A stretch of 20,815 nucleotides of DNA from a virus, in IMG/VR virus record IMGVR_UViG_3300034190_000408, positions 1 to 20,815 of that record. One strand, 5' to 3'. The notes under the pieces are model-generated. The model did not search any database and was not told where the DNA came from. It was given only the letters and a program-made list of their open reading frames with translations. The translations under genes were made by a program, and so were the position numbers. This document shows positions 11,331 to 19,044 of the stretch, piece after piece (within the stretch, counting starts at the first letter, position 1; the number at the start of each line of letters is the position of its first letter).

Positions 11331-12709
11331 TGGATATTGATTACACCCCTTCAAAAACATGTAAGGAGTTTATGGCATCTGATTCAAAGATGCGTGTACT
11401 CATGGGGCCTGTTGGTTCGGGTAAATCCGTAGCAAGTTGTTTTGAAGTAATACGTCGAGCGTCACAACAGAAAGTTAATAAACAAGGAATAAGAAAATCA
11501 CGAGTAGCTATTGTTCGTGAGACTGCACGTCAGTTGCAGGATACAACAATTAAAACTTTTTTAGATTGGTTTCCACCGGGAGTGTGTGGAAACTTTATGC
11601 GTACTACCAAAACTTTTTTCTTTAAAGTAGGTGATGTTGAATGTGAAGTTATGTTTCGTGCACTTGATGATGCTGACGATGTAGCAAACTTGAACTCACT
11701 TGAATTAACATTCGCTTGGTTTAATGAGTGTAGAGATATTCACCCTGACATCGTTGATGCAATGTCAAAACGTATTGGTCGTTTTCCTTCTTCTAAAGAT
11801 GGTGGGCCATCATGGTTTGGTATGTGGGGTGACACTAACCCTCCGACTATGGATACTTGGTGGTATTATCAAATGGAAGGACTTGATTCCAAAGATGGTG
11901 TAAGTCCTAACGACAACGGGTGGGATGTATTTAAACAACCATCAGGTCGTAGTCCATTAGCAGAGAACATAGAAAATTTACCTGACGGTTATTATGATAC
12001 TCAAGGTAGGTCAGATGAATACGTTCGAGTTTATGTAGATGGAGAATACGGGTTAAGTTCTGCGGGACAACCTGTGTATAAGTATTTTAGACCAGACTAT
12101 CATATAGCGGGACAAACCCTACGTCCGATTATAAATGGTGTACGCCCAATCGTAATTGGTATGGATTTAGGCTTGACACCAGCGGCAGTAATAGGGCAAC
12201 AAGATCCTCGCGGGCGAACGTTGATCCTTGACGAAGCCGTATCATTTGATATGGGCATTCAGCGTTTCGTCCGCACCATACTCAAACCACTAATCTTTGA
12301 ACGGTTTACCGGAGCACCTGTTATGGTTATCTGTGATCCAGCAGGTATACAACGTGCTCAAACTGATGAACGATCAGCAGTAGATATTATTAAAGCAGAA
12401 GGTCTGCGTGTTATGCCAGCTAAAACAAATAGTGTGTCAGCACGTTTGTCTTCAGTTGATGATTACTTGATGCGTCAGGTAGACGGCGATGCAGCTTTTT
12501 TACTTGATCCAAAATGTACACAGCTTAAAGCAGCCATGATGGGAGGATACAGATTCCACAAAAAGAACGGGAACATAGAAAAGAATAAACATTCACACGT
12601 TGCAGAAGCTTTACAATATTTAATGCTTCATATTAATCACGCGAGTGATGCGGCATATACTTTGCAGAAAAGAGAAGTTAGAAGGGTTGCGTCAGCGGGT
12701 TGGACTTGA
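11330..12709 (+). CDS. terminase large subunit
   Basis: This is the ATPase and nuclease of DNA packaging. The ATPase domain has a Walker A motif GPVGSGKS (residues 26-33), Walker B LTFAWFNE (N132, E133) and the coupling motif GDTN (167-170). The C-terminal RNase H-like nuclease has GMDLG (D279), VICDPAG (D336) and HSHVAEALQYL, where the third acid is Glu426 and not the commoner Asp. At 459 residues it is a normal length. It starts one base inside the stop of the micro membrane gene and is followed by a strong terminator. The high conservation of motifs makes the call secure. Headful or cohesive-end type cannot be read from the sequence. Confidence 0.95.
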   Translation: MDIDYTPSKTCKEFMASDSKMRVLMGPVGSGKSVASCFEVIRRASQQKVNKQGIRKSRVAIVRETARQLQDTTIKTFLDWFPPGVCGNFMRTTKTFFFKVGDVECEVMFRALDDADDVANLNSLELTFAWFNECRDIHPDIVDAMSKRIGRFPSSKDGGPSWFGMWGDTNPPTMDTWWYYQMEGLDSKDGVSPNDNGWDVFKQPSGRSPLAENIENLPDGYYDTQGRSDEYVRVYVDGEYGLSSAGQPVYKYFRPDYHIAGQTLRPIINGVRPIVIGMDLGLTPAAVIGQQDPRGRTLILDEAVSFDMGIQRFVRTILKPLIFERFTGAPVMVICDPAGIQRAQTDERSAVDIIKAEGLRVMPAKTNSVSARLSSVDDYLMRQVDGDAAFLLDPKCTQLKAAMMGGYRFHKKNGNIEKNKHSHVAEALQYLMLHINHASDAAYTLQKREVRRVASAGWT

Positions 12710-12753
12710 TATAATCAGTTCGTCACTTGACGTTTCATTCATGTTACTCCTTT

Positions 12754-12791
12754 AACCCTCTGCTGGTTTGCCCCTTGCAGAGGGTTATTTT
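12754..12791 (+). terminator. Rho-independent terminator after terminase large subunit
   Basis: A perfect 10-base stem, AACCCTCTGC (12754-12763) with GCAGAGGGTT (12777-12786), has a 13-base loop and is followed by ATTTTTA. It ends the terminase transcript about 45 bases past the stop codon, just before a new promoter. Confidence 0.85.
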
Positions 12792-12796
12792 TATGT

Positions 12797-12824
12797 TAGA
12801 CAAACACAAACTTGTGTGTATACT
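12797..12824 (+). promoter_or_regulatory. plus-strand promoter of the virion gene operon
   Basis: TAGACA (12797-12802, 5 of 6) and TATACT (12819-12824, 5 of 6) are separated by 16 bases. The spacer contains a near-perfect palindrome, ACACAA-AC-TTGTGT (12804-12817), ideally placed for a repressor or activator. The leader to the first ATG would be about 25 bases. Its position right after a terminator supports a role as start of the portal/capsid operon. Confidence 0.6.
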
Positions 12825-12856
12825 ATGATGTAATATATACTTATTGGAGGTTGTTT

Positions 12857-13105
12857 ATGACTGAAAGAGAGATGAAGCTGCGAGAACAGTATTTTGATGG
12901 GCCTGCTTCTGACAGTATGAGCCTTATGCAGTTTTTCCTGTCTAAAGGTTTTGACCCTAGAAAAGAAGCAAAGAAAAATTCTGGTGGTGGAACAGTGCCA
13001 AAATATAAAGATGGCGGTCTAGTACCAAAACAATTTAAAGGTTTTGCTAAGTTGCCAGAGTCTGTCCAAAAAAAGATAGACCCAAAATTAGCAAAGAAAG
13101 TTTAG
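12857..13105 (+). CDS. small YKDGG-motif protein, 82 residues
   Basis: The start at 12857 has GGAGGT 5 bases upstream; an in-frame ATG at 12812 lies in the promoter and is rejected. The N-terminal part is helical and charged (MTEREMKLREQYFDG), with a middle SLMQFFLSKGFDPRKEAKK. Then comes the motif KYKDGGLVPK and a C-terminal FAKLPESVQKKIDPKLAKKV. The YKDGG motif is shared with the next gene. Similar Tyr-x-Asp-Gly-Gly motifs occur in small proteins of marine phage virion operons, where their function is not established. It is first in the portal operon, which suggests a virion or assembly role. Confidence 0.8.
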   Translation: MTEREMKLREQYFDGPASDSMSLMQFFLSKGFDPRKEAKKNSGGGTVPKYKDGGLVPKQFKGFAKLPESVQKKIDPKLAKKV

Positions 13106-13115
13106 GAGGTTGTTT

Positions 13116-13283
13116 ATGAAGTGTGGACAAGGTAAACCTTACAAGATAATAAAGACAAAAGTTCGAAGCTATAAAGATGGCGGTGTAGTTTACACTGACA
13201 AGAATGAGCCTGAAGATGTAGTTAAGATGAAAGATCTAGAAATCTTGGAGAAAAAGAATAAAAACAAAGATAAAGAATATTAG
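13116..13283 (+). CDS. small YKDGG-motif protein, 55 residues
   Basis: The gene follows the previous one by 10 bases and repeats its exact 15-base leader GGAGGTTGTTTATGA. The product starts MKCGQGKPYKIIKTKVRSYK, then DGGVVYTDKNEPEDVVKMKD and a Lys/Glu/Asn-rich helical tail. The YKDGG motif is encoded by a 15-base word identical to that in the previous gene (TATAAAGATGGCGGT). Apart from the motif the two proteins differ, so they share a cassette and not an obvious full-length ancestor. Function unknown. Confidence 0.75.
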   Translation: MKCGQGKPYKIIKTKVRSYKDGGVVYTDKNEPEDVVKMKDLEILEKKNKNKDKEY

Positions 13284-13298
13284 AGGTATAATACGGTA

Positions 13299-15338
13299 AT
13301 GCTACAAGTAATCGATAATGCGACTCTTGTTAAGCAAGAGAAAGAGTTACGAGATAAAGCGCTCGCTGATCGTCAAGCGGATAGCGTTGTACTTGGTATT
13401 ACATCTCATCTACGAACATGTTGGGACGCAGCTAAGCGTTCTAAGAAACCACTTGAAACAATTATGCTCAAAGCATTACGTCAACGTAATGGTGAGTATG
13501 AAGCAGATAAATTACAACAGATTCATCAGCAAGGCGGTTCTGACATCTATATGATGATAACAGAAGTTAAGTGTCGTGCTGCTGAGAGTTGGTTGCGTGA
13601 TATTCTTCTTGACCAAGGAACTCCCCCTTGGGATTTGCAGCCAACACCTATTCCAGATTTGTCTCCTGACCAAACTGCAGAACTACAAAATGTGTTTGCA
13701 GCAGAGGTTGTGAAGATGATTGAGCAACATAAGCAAGCTCCGACTCCTGATGAGATTGCTGAAATGAAAGAAATGCTAACACAAGATTACAGATTTAAAC
13801 TTCTGCAAGATGCAGATAACCGTGCAAAGAAAATGAAAATAAAAATTTCAGATCAGTTTGCACAAGGTGGTTGGGGAGAATCATTTAACGATTTTATAAC
13901 AGACATGGTTACTTACCCATGTGCTTTCTTGAAAGGCCCTGTTGTTCGTAGGCAGCGTAAGTTAGGTTACACAAAAGATGAAATGGGTAGAACTACTGTA
14001 GAAGCTATTGAAGTTATTGCTCCAGAGTTTGAAAGAGTTGATCCTTTTAAAATATATCCAGAACCCGGTATTACTAATATACGGGATGGATATTTATTTG
14101 AACACCACCCACTAAGTCGTACTGAACTTGCAGACATGATTGGAGTTCCCGGTTATGATGAAGATGCAATTAGAAAAGTTTTAGAAATTGGTAATGGTCA
14201 ATCATGGATCAACGAAGATGTTGAACTAATGAAAGACGAAGAAGAACGTAAGTTCCATACCGAGTCTAGACCTACCGACATTTATGACGCTCTAGAGTTC
14301 TGGGGTAAAGTCAGTGGTAAGATGCTTGTCGAATGGGGAATGGACGAAGAAGAAATTGAAGACGAAGCTCGTGAATATGATGCGAATGTTTGGATTGTAG
14401 GTAACTATGTTATCAAAGCAGTTCTTAACTATGATCCCCTTGGTGAAAAACCTTACGCCAAAACATCCTTTATTAAGTCTCCGGGGGCGTTTTGGGGTAA
14501 GGGGATTCCCGAAATCATAGAAGACATACAAGGTGTATGTAACGCATCAGCTCGTGCACTAATTAATAACATGGGTATTTCATCAGGCCCTCAAGTTGAA
14601 GTAAACCTTGAGCGTATTCCACCTAATGAAGATATTACACAATTACATCCTTGGAAAATATGGCAGGTAACTAATGACCCGTTTGGTTCTAGTTCTCCTG
14701 CAGTCCGATTTACACAACCAGATGATAACGCTAATACGTTAATGGCTGTATATGATAAGTTTAGTAAATTAGCTGACGACCATTCAGGCATCCCCTCTTA
14801 TGTTTATGGTGACTTGAATGTGTCAGGGGCAGGACGTACAGCATCGGGGTTATCAATGTTAATGGGGTCAGCTGGTAAGGGGATACGTCAAGTAGTAATG
14901 CACATTGATAATGATGTAATCAAACCAGTTGTTCATCGACAGTTTGTTTATAACATGCGATATGATGAAGACGAAAGTATTAAAGGCGATGTTGATATTA
15001 TGCCTAGAGGAGCAGTTAACTTAGCTGTTAAAGAAACTGTTAACATGCGTCGAATAGAATTTCTTAATGCAACAGCCAACGAAATGGATATGCAGATTGT
15101 TGGTAAGGAAGGCCGTGCCGCGATTCTTCGCGAGATTGCCAAAGGGTTGCAAATGCCTGTGGATGATATTGTTCCATCTCGGGAAAAGTCCAGTCATGAT
15201 GAGAAGATGAATGCTGAGATGATGAAAGCTCAGCAGCAAGCAGAAATGCAAGCACAAGCTGCTCAACCTGACGGTTCTCCCAAAGGTGGAATGGAAGCAA
15301 ACACAGTTGGTAACGGTGGCGCTGGGAGGTCTAGATGA
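13299..15338 (+). CDS. portal protein (P22-like head-tail connector)
   Basis: This 679-residue protein is the portal, the dodecameric ring through which DNA enters the capsid. Position directly after terminase and before scaffold and coat genes, and the length close to P22 gp1, support the call. Visible features include the N-terminal helices, a stem/wing region with AAESWLRDILLDQGTPPWDL and DFITDMVTYPCAFLKGPVV, then ERVDPFKIYPEPG, a central FIKSPGAFWGKGIPEIIED (typical of portal proteins) and GIPSYVYGD followed by SGAGRTASG. The tail from about 640 is Gln/Ala/Met-rich and disordered-looking. GAGGT lies about 12 bases from the ATG, a rather long spacing. The stop overlaps the next start by ATGA. 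Confidence 0.92.
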   Translation: MLQVIDNATLVKQEKELRDKALADRQADSVVLGITSHLRTCWDAAKRSKKPLETIMLKALRQRNGEYEADKLQQIHQQGGSDIYMMITEVKCRAAESWLRDILLDQGTPPWDLQPTPIPDLSPDQTAELQNVFAAEVVKMIEQHKQAPTPDEIAEMKEMLTQDYRFKLLQDADNRAKKMKIKISDQFAQGGWGESFNDFITDMVTYPCAFLKGPVVRRQRKLGYTKDEMGRTTVEAIEVIAPEFERVDPFKIYPEPGITNIRDGYLFEHHPLSRTELADMIGVPGYDEDAIRKVLEIGNGQSWINEDVELMKDEEERKFHTESRPTDIYDALEFWGKVSGKMLVEWGMDEEEIEDEAREYDANVWIVGNYVIKAVLNYDPLGEKPYAKTSFIKSPGAFWGKGIPEIIEDIQGVCNASARALINNMGISSGPQVEVNLERIPPNEDITQLHPWKIWQVTNDPFGSSSPAVRFTQPDDNANTLMAVYDKFSKLADDHSGIPSYVYGDLNVSGAGRTASGLSMLMGSAGKGIRQVVMHIDNDVIKPVVHRQFVYNMRYDEDESIKGDVDIMPRGAVNLAVKETVNMRRIEFLNATANEMDMQIVGKEGRAAILREIAKGLQMPVDDIVPSREKSSHDEKMNAEMMKAQQQAEMQAQAAQPDGSPKGGMEANTVGNGGAGRSR

Positions 15339-15550
15339 AACGGCCTAGTCCAGAAGTTATCAAGGCGTTAGCTAACACTGTACGTCAATACCCAGAAGTC
15401 CTAGAGTGGCTAGAGGGATGGAGTACAGAGGAGTTATCGCGGCTACCAAACGCTACACAAAATACGGCACTTGCACAGGGGCGGTGTCAAATTTTGATAG
15501 AGCTAAGTAAGCTCATAAAAGAGTCCCCTGAAACGGCGGCAAAGTCATGA
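15335..15550 (+). CDS. small hypothetical protein after portal, 71 residues
   Basis: The ATG overlaps the portal stop by 4 bases and has GGGAGG 5 bases upstream. The product is a compact helical protein (SPEVIKALANTVRQYPEVLE, then WLEGWSTEELSRLP, then ALAQGRCQILIELSKLIKES) without membrane or metal features. Similar short helical genes between portal and scaffold occur in other podovirus-type phages. A role as assembly cofactor is inferred from position only. Confidence 0.8.
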   Translation: MKRPSPEVIKALANTVRQYPEVLEWLEGWSTEELSRLPNATQNTALAQGRCQILIELSKLIKESPETAAKS

Positions 15551-15590
15551 AGACAGCTGCTTTTAATTACGCACACCGATAGGAGCGATT

Positions 15591-16598
15591 ATGGGAATAC
15601 CAAAGCAAGTTCAGAAACAGTCTGAGGAAGTACAAGAGTTGTATAAAGAGTTAAACAGCGAAACAGAAACAGCACAGGTTGAAAAAACCGAGGCTACTGA
15701 AGTACCTGTTGAGCAGCCTATAGAACAAACTTCCAACAGTGTAGAAGATCAGGCACCGAAGTCTGAGACACAAGAGCAAGTGGAATCAGACGCTCAACCA
15801 AAAGAGTCTTGGGAACAAAAGTACAAGACGCTACAAGGGATGTATAACGCCGATGTTCCGCGCCTAAACGCAAAGAACAGAGAAGTTAGCGCCCGTGTTT
15901 CACAACTGGAACAGTTGCTTAGCACTATGCAACAATCAACCAAACCTGAAGAACCAGTATCTACAGATCCTTTGATCACAGATGCTGATATGAAAGAGTA
16001 TGGTGATTCGATTGATGTTATGAGACGAGCAGCTCGTGAAGAAGTTAATACCGCGAATGGGCGGATTGCACAGTTGGAGAAAACAATTCAACAGCTACAA
16101 GGATTTGTGCCACAAGTACAACAAGTACAAGCACAACAACAAGCTAGCAGTGAACAAGCGTTTTGGTCTGGACTTTCCAATGAAGTACCTAATTGGCAGG
16201 ACATTAATGACAATGCAGACTTTCAGTCTTGGTTGTTATCTATTGACCCGCTTACAGGGATTTCACGCCAAACATATCTAGAAGACGCACAAAAGAATCT
16301 AGATACAAGACGTGTGGCGAGTTTCTTTGCGGCTTGGGAAAAGGAATTTGGAACACCCGAAACTGCTCGTGAGAACCGATCAAATTCTAACTCACAACTT
16401 GAGAAACAAGTTGCACCGGGACGAGGACGTTCTGGTAAACCTGCATCTCAAGAATCTAAGAATTATTCTCCTGCAGACATCCAAAAGTTTTTTGAAGATG
16501 TTCGTAAGGGAAAATTTAAAGGTCGTGAAGAAGAACGGGGTCGGATGGAAAGGGACATTTTCTCTGCACAGAGAGAAGGTCGAATCGTAACTGCTTAA
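15591..16598 (+). CDS. scaffolding protein
   Basis: The protein of 335 residues lies between portal and coat, the usual place of the scaffold. It is very rich in Glu, Gln, Lys and Ser. The N-terminal 75 residues are acidic and disordered-looking (repeated TE/VE/QE). A coiled-coil follows from about residue 80 (LNAKNREVSARVSQLEQLLS) and again near 150-185 (NGRIAQLEKTIQQLQGFVPQ, then a VQQVQAQQQ run). A folded-looking region around 195-245 and a basic C-terminus (FFEDVRKGKFKGREEER) complete it. Scaffold C-termini often bind coat protein through such basic helices. The start has AGGAGCG 6 bases upstream. Confidence 0.85.
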   Translation: MGIPKQVQKQSEEVQELYKELNSETETAQVEKTEATEVPVEQPIEQTSNSVEDQAPKSETQEQVESDAQPKESWEQKYKTLQGMYNADVPRLNAKNREVSARVSQLEQLLSTMQQSTKPEEPVSTDPLITDADMKEYGDSIDVMRRAAREEVNTANGRIAQLEKTIQQLQGFVPQVQQVQAQQQASSEQAFWSGLSNEVPNWQDINDNADFQSWLLSIDPLTGISRQTYLEDAQKNLDTRRVASFFAAWEKEFGTPETARENRSNSNSQLEKQVAPGRGRSGKPASQESKNYSPADIQKFFEDVRKGKFKGREEERGRMERDIFSAQREGRIVTA

Positions 16599-16614
16599 TT
16601 AAAAGGAGGTCATA

Positions 16615-17526
16615 ATGGCTAAATTTGCAGTATCTCCGGGCCGCCCGGACTATAGCGGCAATTTCATTCCAGAAATCTGGAGTGGAAAGCTGATTGAGAA
16701 TTTCTACGACGCTACAGTGTTGTCAGCAATCTCAAACACGGATTATGAAGGTGAAATCCGACAGATGGGTGATACGGTTAATATCCGTACTACACCAGAA
16801 ATCACCATCAAAACGTATGTCAAGGGACAATCCCTTGCAGTCGAAAACCCTGATAAGGCTAAACTACAACTAGTTATCGACAAAGGCGAATACTTCGCTT
16901 GTGTTGAAGACGACGTTGATCAAGTTCAGTCTGACATCGCATTGATGGATCAATGGTCTAAAGACGCTTCAGAGCGAATGAAGATTAAGATCGATCAAAG
17001 GGTTCTAACTGACATGTTGACTGATGTTAGTGCACTTAACAAAGGACAAACAGCAGGAGCAATCTCTGGTAACATCGATCTAGGTGTAGCAGGTACTCCA
17101 GAAGCGCTTACTAAGTCTAATGTTATTGACTTGCTAATCAACATGGGGACGGTACTTGATGAAGCTAACTCACCTGAACAGGATAGATTTGTAATCATTC
17201 CTGCAAAGATGGCTGGTCTAATCAAGCAATCTGATCTGAAAGACGCATCAATTACTGGTGATGGTTCTTCTCCTTTGAGAAATGGCCGTCTTGGTATGAT
17301 TGATCGTTTCACTGTTTATGTTTCTCACAACCTAAAGAAAACTGCAGGTGGTGAATTTAGCGTAATCGGTGGTCACAAAATGGGCTTTACGTTTGCATCT
17401 CAGATGACAAACATGGAGACTATTAGATCAGAAACTACCTTTGGTAATATAATCCGTGGTTTACAAGTGTATGGCTATAAAGTTACTAAGCCAGAAGCTT
17501 TGGCAACCGCAGTCGTAACGCTTTAA
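16615..17526 (+). CDS. major capsid protein (P22-type/HK97 fold)
   Basis: This is the main shell protein, 303 residues, following the scaffold by 16 bases with a perfect AAAAGGAGGT site, as expected for a highly expressed gene. The N-terminal region SGNFIPEIWSGKLIENFYDA followed by a VLSAISNTDYEGEIRQMGDTV strand is typical of phage capsid proteins related to P22 coat (N-arm, then E-loop and P-domain). Later segments are RFVIIPAKMAGLIKQSD, LGMIDRFTVYVSHNL and FGNIIRGLQVYGYKV, the last a common C-terminal motif of this group. No maturation-protease site or fusion is evident. Codon use appears more GC-containing and regular than that of flanking small genes, consistent with high expression. Confidence 0.93.
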   Translation: MAKFAVSPGRPDYSGNFIPEIWSGKLIENFYDATVLSAISNTDYEGEIRQMGDTVNIRTTPEITIKTYVKGQSLAVENPDKAKLQLVIDKGEYFACVEDDVDQVQSDIALMDQWSKDASERMKIKIDQRVLTDMLTDVSALNKGQTAGAISGNIDLGVAGTPEALTKSNVIDLLINMGTVLDEANSPEQDRFVIIPAKMAGLIKQSDLKDASITGDGSSPLRNGRLGMIDRFTVYVSHNLKKTAGGEFSVIGGHKMGFTFASQMTNMETIRSETTFGNIIRGLQVYGYKVTKPEALATAVVTL

Positions 17527-17538
17527 GGAGGGTGAAAT

Positions 17539-17994
17539 ATGGCTACATATAATGATGGAAAAGGTTACAATATGGGTACAGCTGCCGCGCACGTTGCTGC
17601 AGGCATCAATAAAGTATCTTCTGTAACTGTAGAGCTAAACTTCGCTACTATCACTACCGAAAGAGCAGCAGCTGGTCTGACTGCTTTGGGGGCAGCTGAT
17701 GTTCTTGAAGTTATCCGAATCCCAGCAAAAACTTTGGTCACTAACGTGGCTCTAGAAGTTACTACTGCTGAGGGCGGAACACTAACAATCGATGTTGGTG
17801 ACGGCGATAATCCAGATGGTTATCTGGATGGTGTTAATGGTAATGCTACAGCAGCTTACCTTACTGTCGCTGGAACTGACGCCTTTGAAGCTGGTAAGTA
17901 TTACACAGCTGCTGATACAATCGACGTTACTACTGTTAACGCCGCAGACACAGCAGTTATGAAACTTACAGCTGTAATGGTAGACTGTTCATAA
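17539..17994 (+). CDS. capsid decoration-like / structural protein, 151 residues
   Basis: Located 12 bases after the capsid gene with a strong AAGGAGGG site. The product is Ala/Thr/Gly/Val-rich and beta-like, lacks cysteine except the penultimate residue, and contains short beta segments such as VTNVALEVTTAEGGTLTIDV and a turn GDGDNPDGYLDG. An Ala-rich helix AAAHVAAGINK lies near the N-terminus. This composition and position fit a head decoration or accessory shell protein. A terminator-like hairpin directly follows, which would keep capsid and decoration messages abundant. The call is by context and composition; I know no diagnostic motif. Confidence 0.7.
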   Translation: MATYNDGKGYNMGTAAAHVAAGINKVSSVTVELNFATITTERAAAGLTALGAADVLEVIRIPAKTLVTNVALEVTTAEGGTLTIDVGDGDNPDGYLDGVNGNATAAYLTVAGTDAFEAGKYYTAADTIDVTTVNAADTAVMKLTAVMVDCS

Positions 17995-18002
17995 TATTGA
18001 TT

Positions 18003-18026
18003 GGGGGGCTTAGGCCCCCCTCTCTA
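18003..18026 (+). terminator. terminator-like hairpin after capsid/decoration genes
   Basis: GGGGGGC (18003-18009) and GCCCCCC (18014-18020) form a perfect 7-base GC stem with a TTAG loop, followed by TCTCTAT. The T-rich tail is imperfect, so partial termination is likely, reducing expression of the downstream genes relative to the capsid. Confidence 0.7.
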
Positions 18027-18038
18027 TAGGAGTTTTGT

Positions 18039-18287
18039 ATGGCAAAACAAATTGATAAATCGAAGATGGCTTGTAATAAGCCTAAACGTCAAGTTCAAGG
18101 CGGTAAAAAGTTTGTTGTTAAAGCATGCCAAAACGGAAAAGAAAAAGTAATTCGGTTTGGAGATGCTAATATGACAATCAAAAAAGACCAGCCGGGAAGA
18201 CGTAAAAATTTTCGTGCTAGACATGGTTGTGACAGCAGACCTCCATCTAAGATGACGGCTCGTTATTGGTCGTGTAAGAAGTGGTAA
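18039..18287 (+). CDS. small basic Cys/Arg-rich protein (DUF5754-like pattern), 82 residues
   Basis: The protein is strongly basic. Its pattern is KKFVVKAC-x-NGKEKVIRFGD, then a hydrophilic part with KKDQPGRRKNFRARHGCD and the ending ARYWSCKKW. A 'KK(F/Y)-V-KA ... (I/V)-x-FGD ... RR-x-F-x-ARH' pattern recalls DUF5754, a small family I remember from large eukaryotic viruses, and related short proteins of marine phages. Three to four cysteines (C12, C30, C64, C79) may bind metal. A CGD or HGC-D context suggests a compact zinc-binding fold. The start has AGGAG 7 bases upstream. Its position among virion genes suggests a minor structural protein. Family link is from memory. Confidence 0.7.
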   Translation: MAKQIDKSKMACNKPKRQVQGGKKFVVKACQNGKEKVIRFGDANMTIKKDQPGRRKNFRARHGCDSRPPSKMTARYWSCKKW

Positions 18288-18293
18288 TTTATT

Positions 18294-18479
18294 ATGGCAG
18301 CACCTAAAGCAAAATCAAAAAAAGATGCTTGTTACTATAAAGTAAAAGCTCGTTATGATGTTTGGCCGTCAGCGTATGCTAGCGGAGCTTTAGCTAAATG
18401 TCGAAAAGTTGGAGCTGCTAATTGGGGAAATTCTAAAAAGAAGAATACAAGTTCCTCAAAAAGTGGTAAAAGAGGTTAG
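18294..18479 (+). CDS. small basic protein with PSAYASGALAKCRKVG motif, 61 residues
   Basis: The gene follows the previous one by 6 bases and lacks a strong ribosome site, so translation may be coupled. The N-terminus is Lys/Ala-rich, then the conserved-looking core DACYYKVKARYDVWPSAYAS followed by GALAKCRKVGAANWG, and a Ser/Lys-rich tail. The 'V(W)PSAYASG-x-(L/I)-x-KCRK-x-G' core is one I have seen in both marine phage and large-virus small proteins. Two cysteines may bind metal or form a bond. It is the second of three adjacent basic proteins, possibly minor virion or DNA-associated proteins. Confidence 0.7.
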   Translation: MAAPKAKSKKDACYYKVKARYDVWPSAYASGALAKCRKVGAANWGNSKKKNTSSSKSGKRG

Positions 18480-18480
18480 C

Positions 18481-18723
18481 ATGTCAGTAAGAAAAACTGA
18501 AGAAGGAGCAAAGTTACAACGTTGGTTTAAAGAAAAATGGGTTGATGTAAAAACAGGTAAACCTTGTGGTAGACAACAAGGAGAAAAACGTGATTACCCT
18601 TATTGCCGCCCGTCTAAGAGAGTATCAAAAGATACACCCAAAACCGCGTCTGAACTTACAGCTTCTGAAAAACGTTCTCGTACTGCTGCAAAGAAAAGTT
18701 CTAAGAAAGTAAAACGAGTATAG
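18481..18723 (+). CDS. small basic protein with GKPCGR/YPYCRP motif (DUF5872-like), 80 residues
   Basis: The start at 18481 is one base after the preceding stop and has GAGG 5 bases upstream; an in-frame ATG at 18409 lies inside the neighbour and is rejected. The core reads W-x-KEKWVDVKTGKPCGRQ, then GEKRDYPYCRPSKRVSKDTP, with a C-terminal Lys/Arg/Ser-rich tail (AAKKSSKKVKRV). The 'WVD...GKPCGR...YP-x-CRP' pattern resembles DUF5872 of large eukaryotic viruses as I remember it. Two cysteines in a conserved context suggest a small metal- or nucleic-acid-binding fold. Third of three consecutive basic proteins. Confidence 0.72.
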   Translation: MSVRKTEEGAKLQRWFKEKWVDVKTGKPCGRQQGEKRDYPYCRPSKRVSKDTPKTASELTASEKRSRTAAKKSSKKVKRV

Positions 18724-18732
18724 GAGGATATA

Positions 18733-19044
18733 ATGATTAGATGGCTTAGAAATACAAAAGACGGTGAGATTTATGAGTGGGATGAAATTCTTGCTGAAAA
18801 TCCACTAACAGAAGAAGTTACTGAGGAACAAGCGTTTCCAGAAAAATTTCTAGATAAGAAAAAGAAAAGTCGTAAAGCTAAAGTAAATTTGGAAACTGAA
18901 ATTCCTGAAGTAGGTGATGATACTCCAGAAGAATTAGCTGAAGAAGCAACAAGAGGTTTAGAGCGAGCTAGGAATGACAAAGGTCATTATGTAAAAGACG
19001 ATCCTACTACGCCTCAAAACGAAGCATGGGTTAAGAAAAAATGA
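18733..19044 (+). CDS. acidic hypothetical protein, 103 residues
   Basis: AGGAGG precedes the ATG by 6 bases. The N-terminus MIRWLRNTKDGEIYEWDEIL looks folded (short beta hairpin). A mixed-charge middle (DKKKKSRKAK, then acidic EIPEVGDDTPEELAEEATRG) and a charged tail (RNDKGHYVKDDPTTPQNEAW) look disordered. The 'W.....G.I..WD..LA.NP...' start is common in short phage virion-operon proteins of unknown function. The gene overlaps the following adaptor gene by ATGA. It follows three basic proteins, so electrostatic partnering is possible but unproven. Confidence 0.75.
   Translation: MIRWLRNTKDGEIYEWDEILAENPLTEEVTEEQAFPEKFLDKKKKSRKAKVNLETEIPEVGDDTPEELAEEATRGLERARNDKGHYVKDDPTTPQNEAWVKKK

Noticed and set aside
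12812-12856. Extended N-terminus for the first YKDGG protein
   Set aside because: These codons overlap the promoter -10 and its palindrome, and the ribosome site is at 12846-12851.
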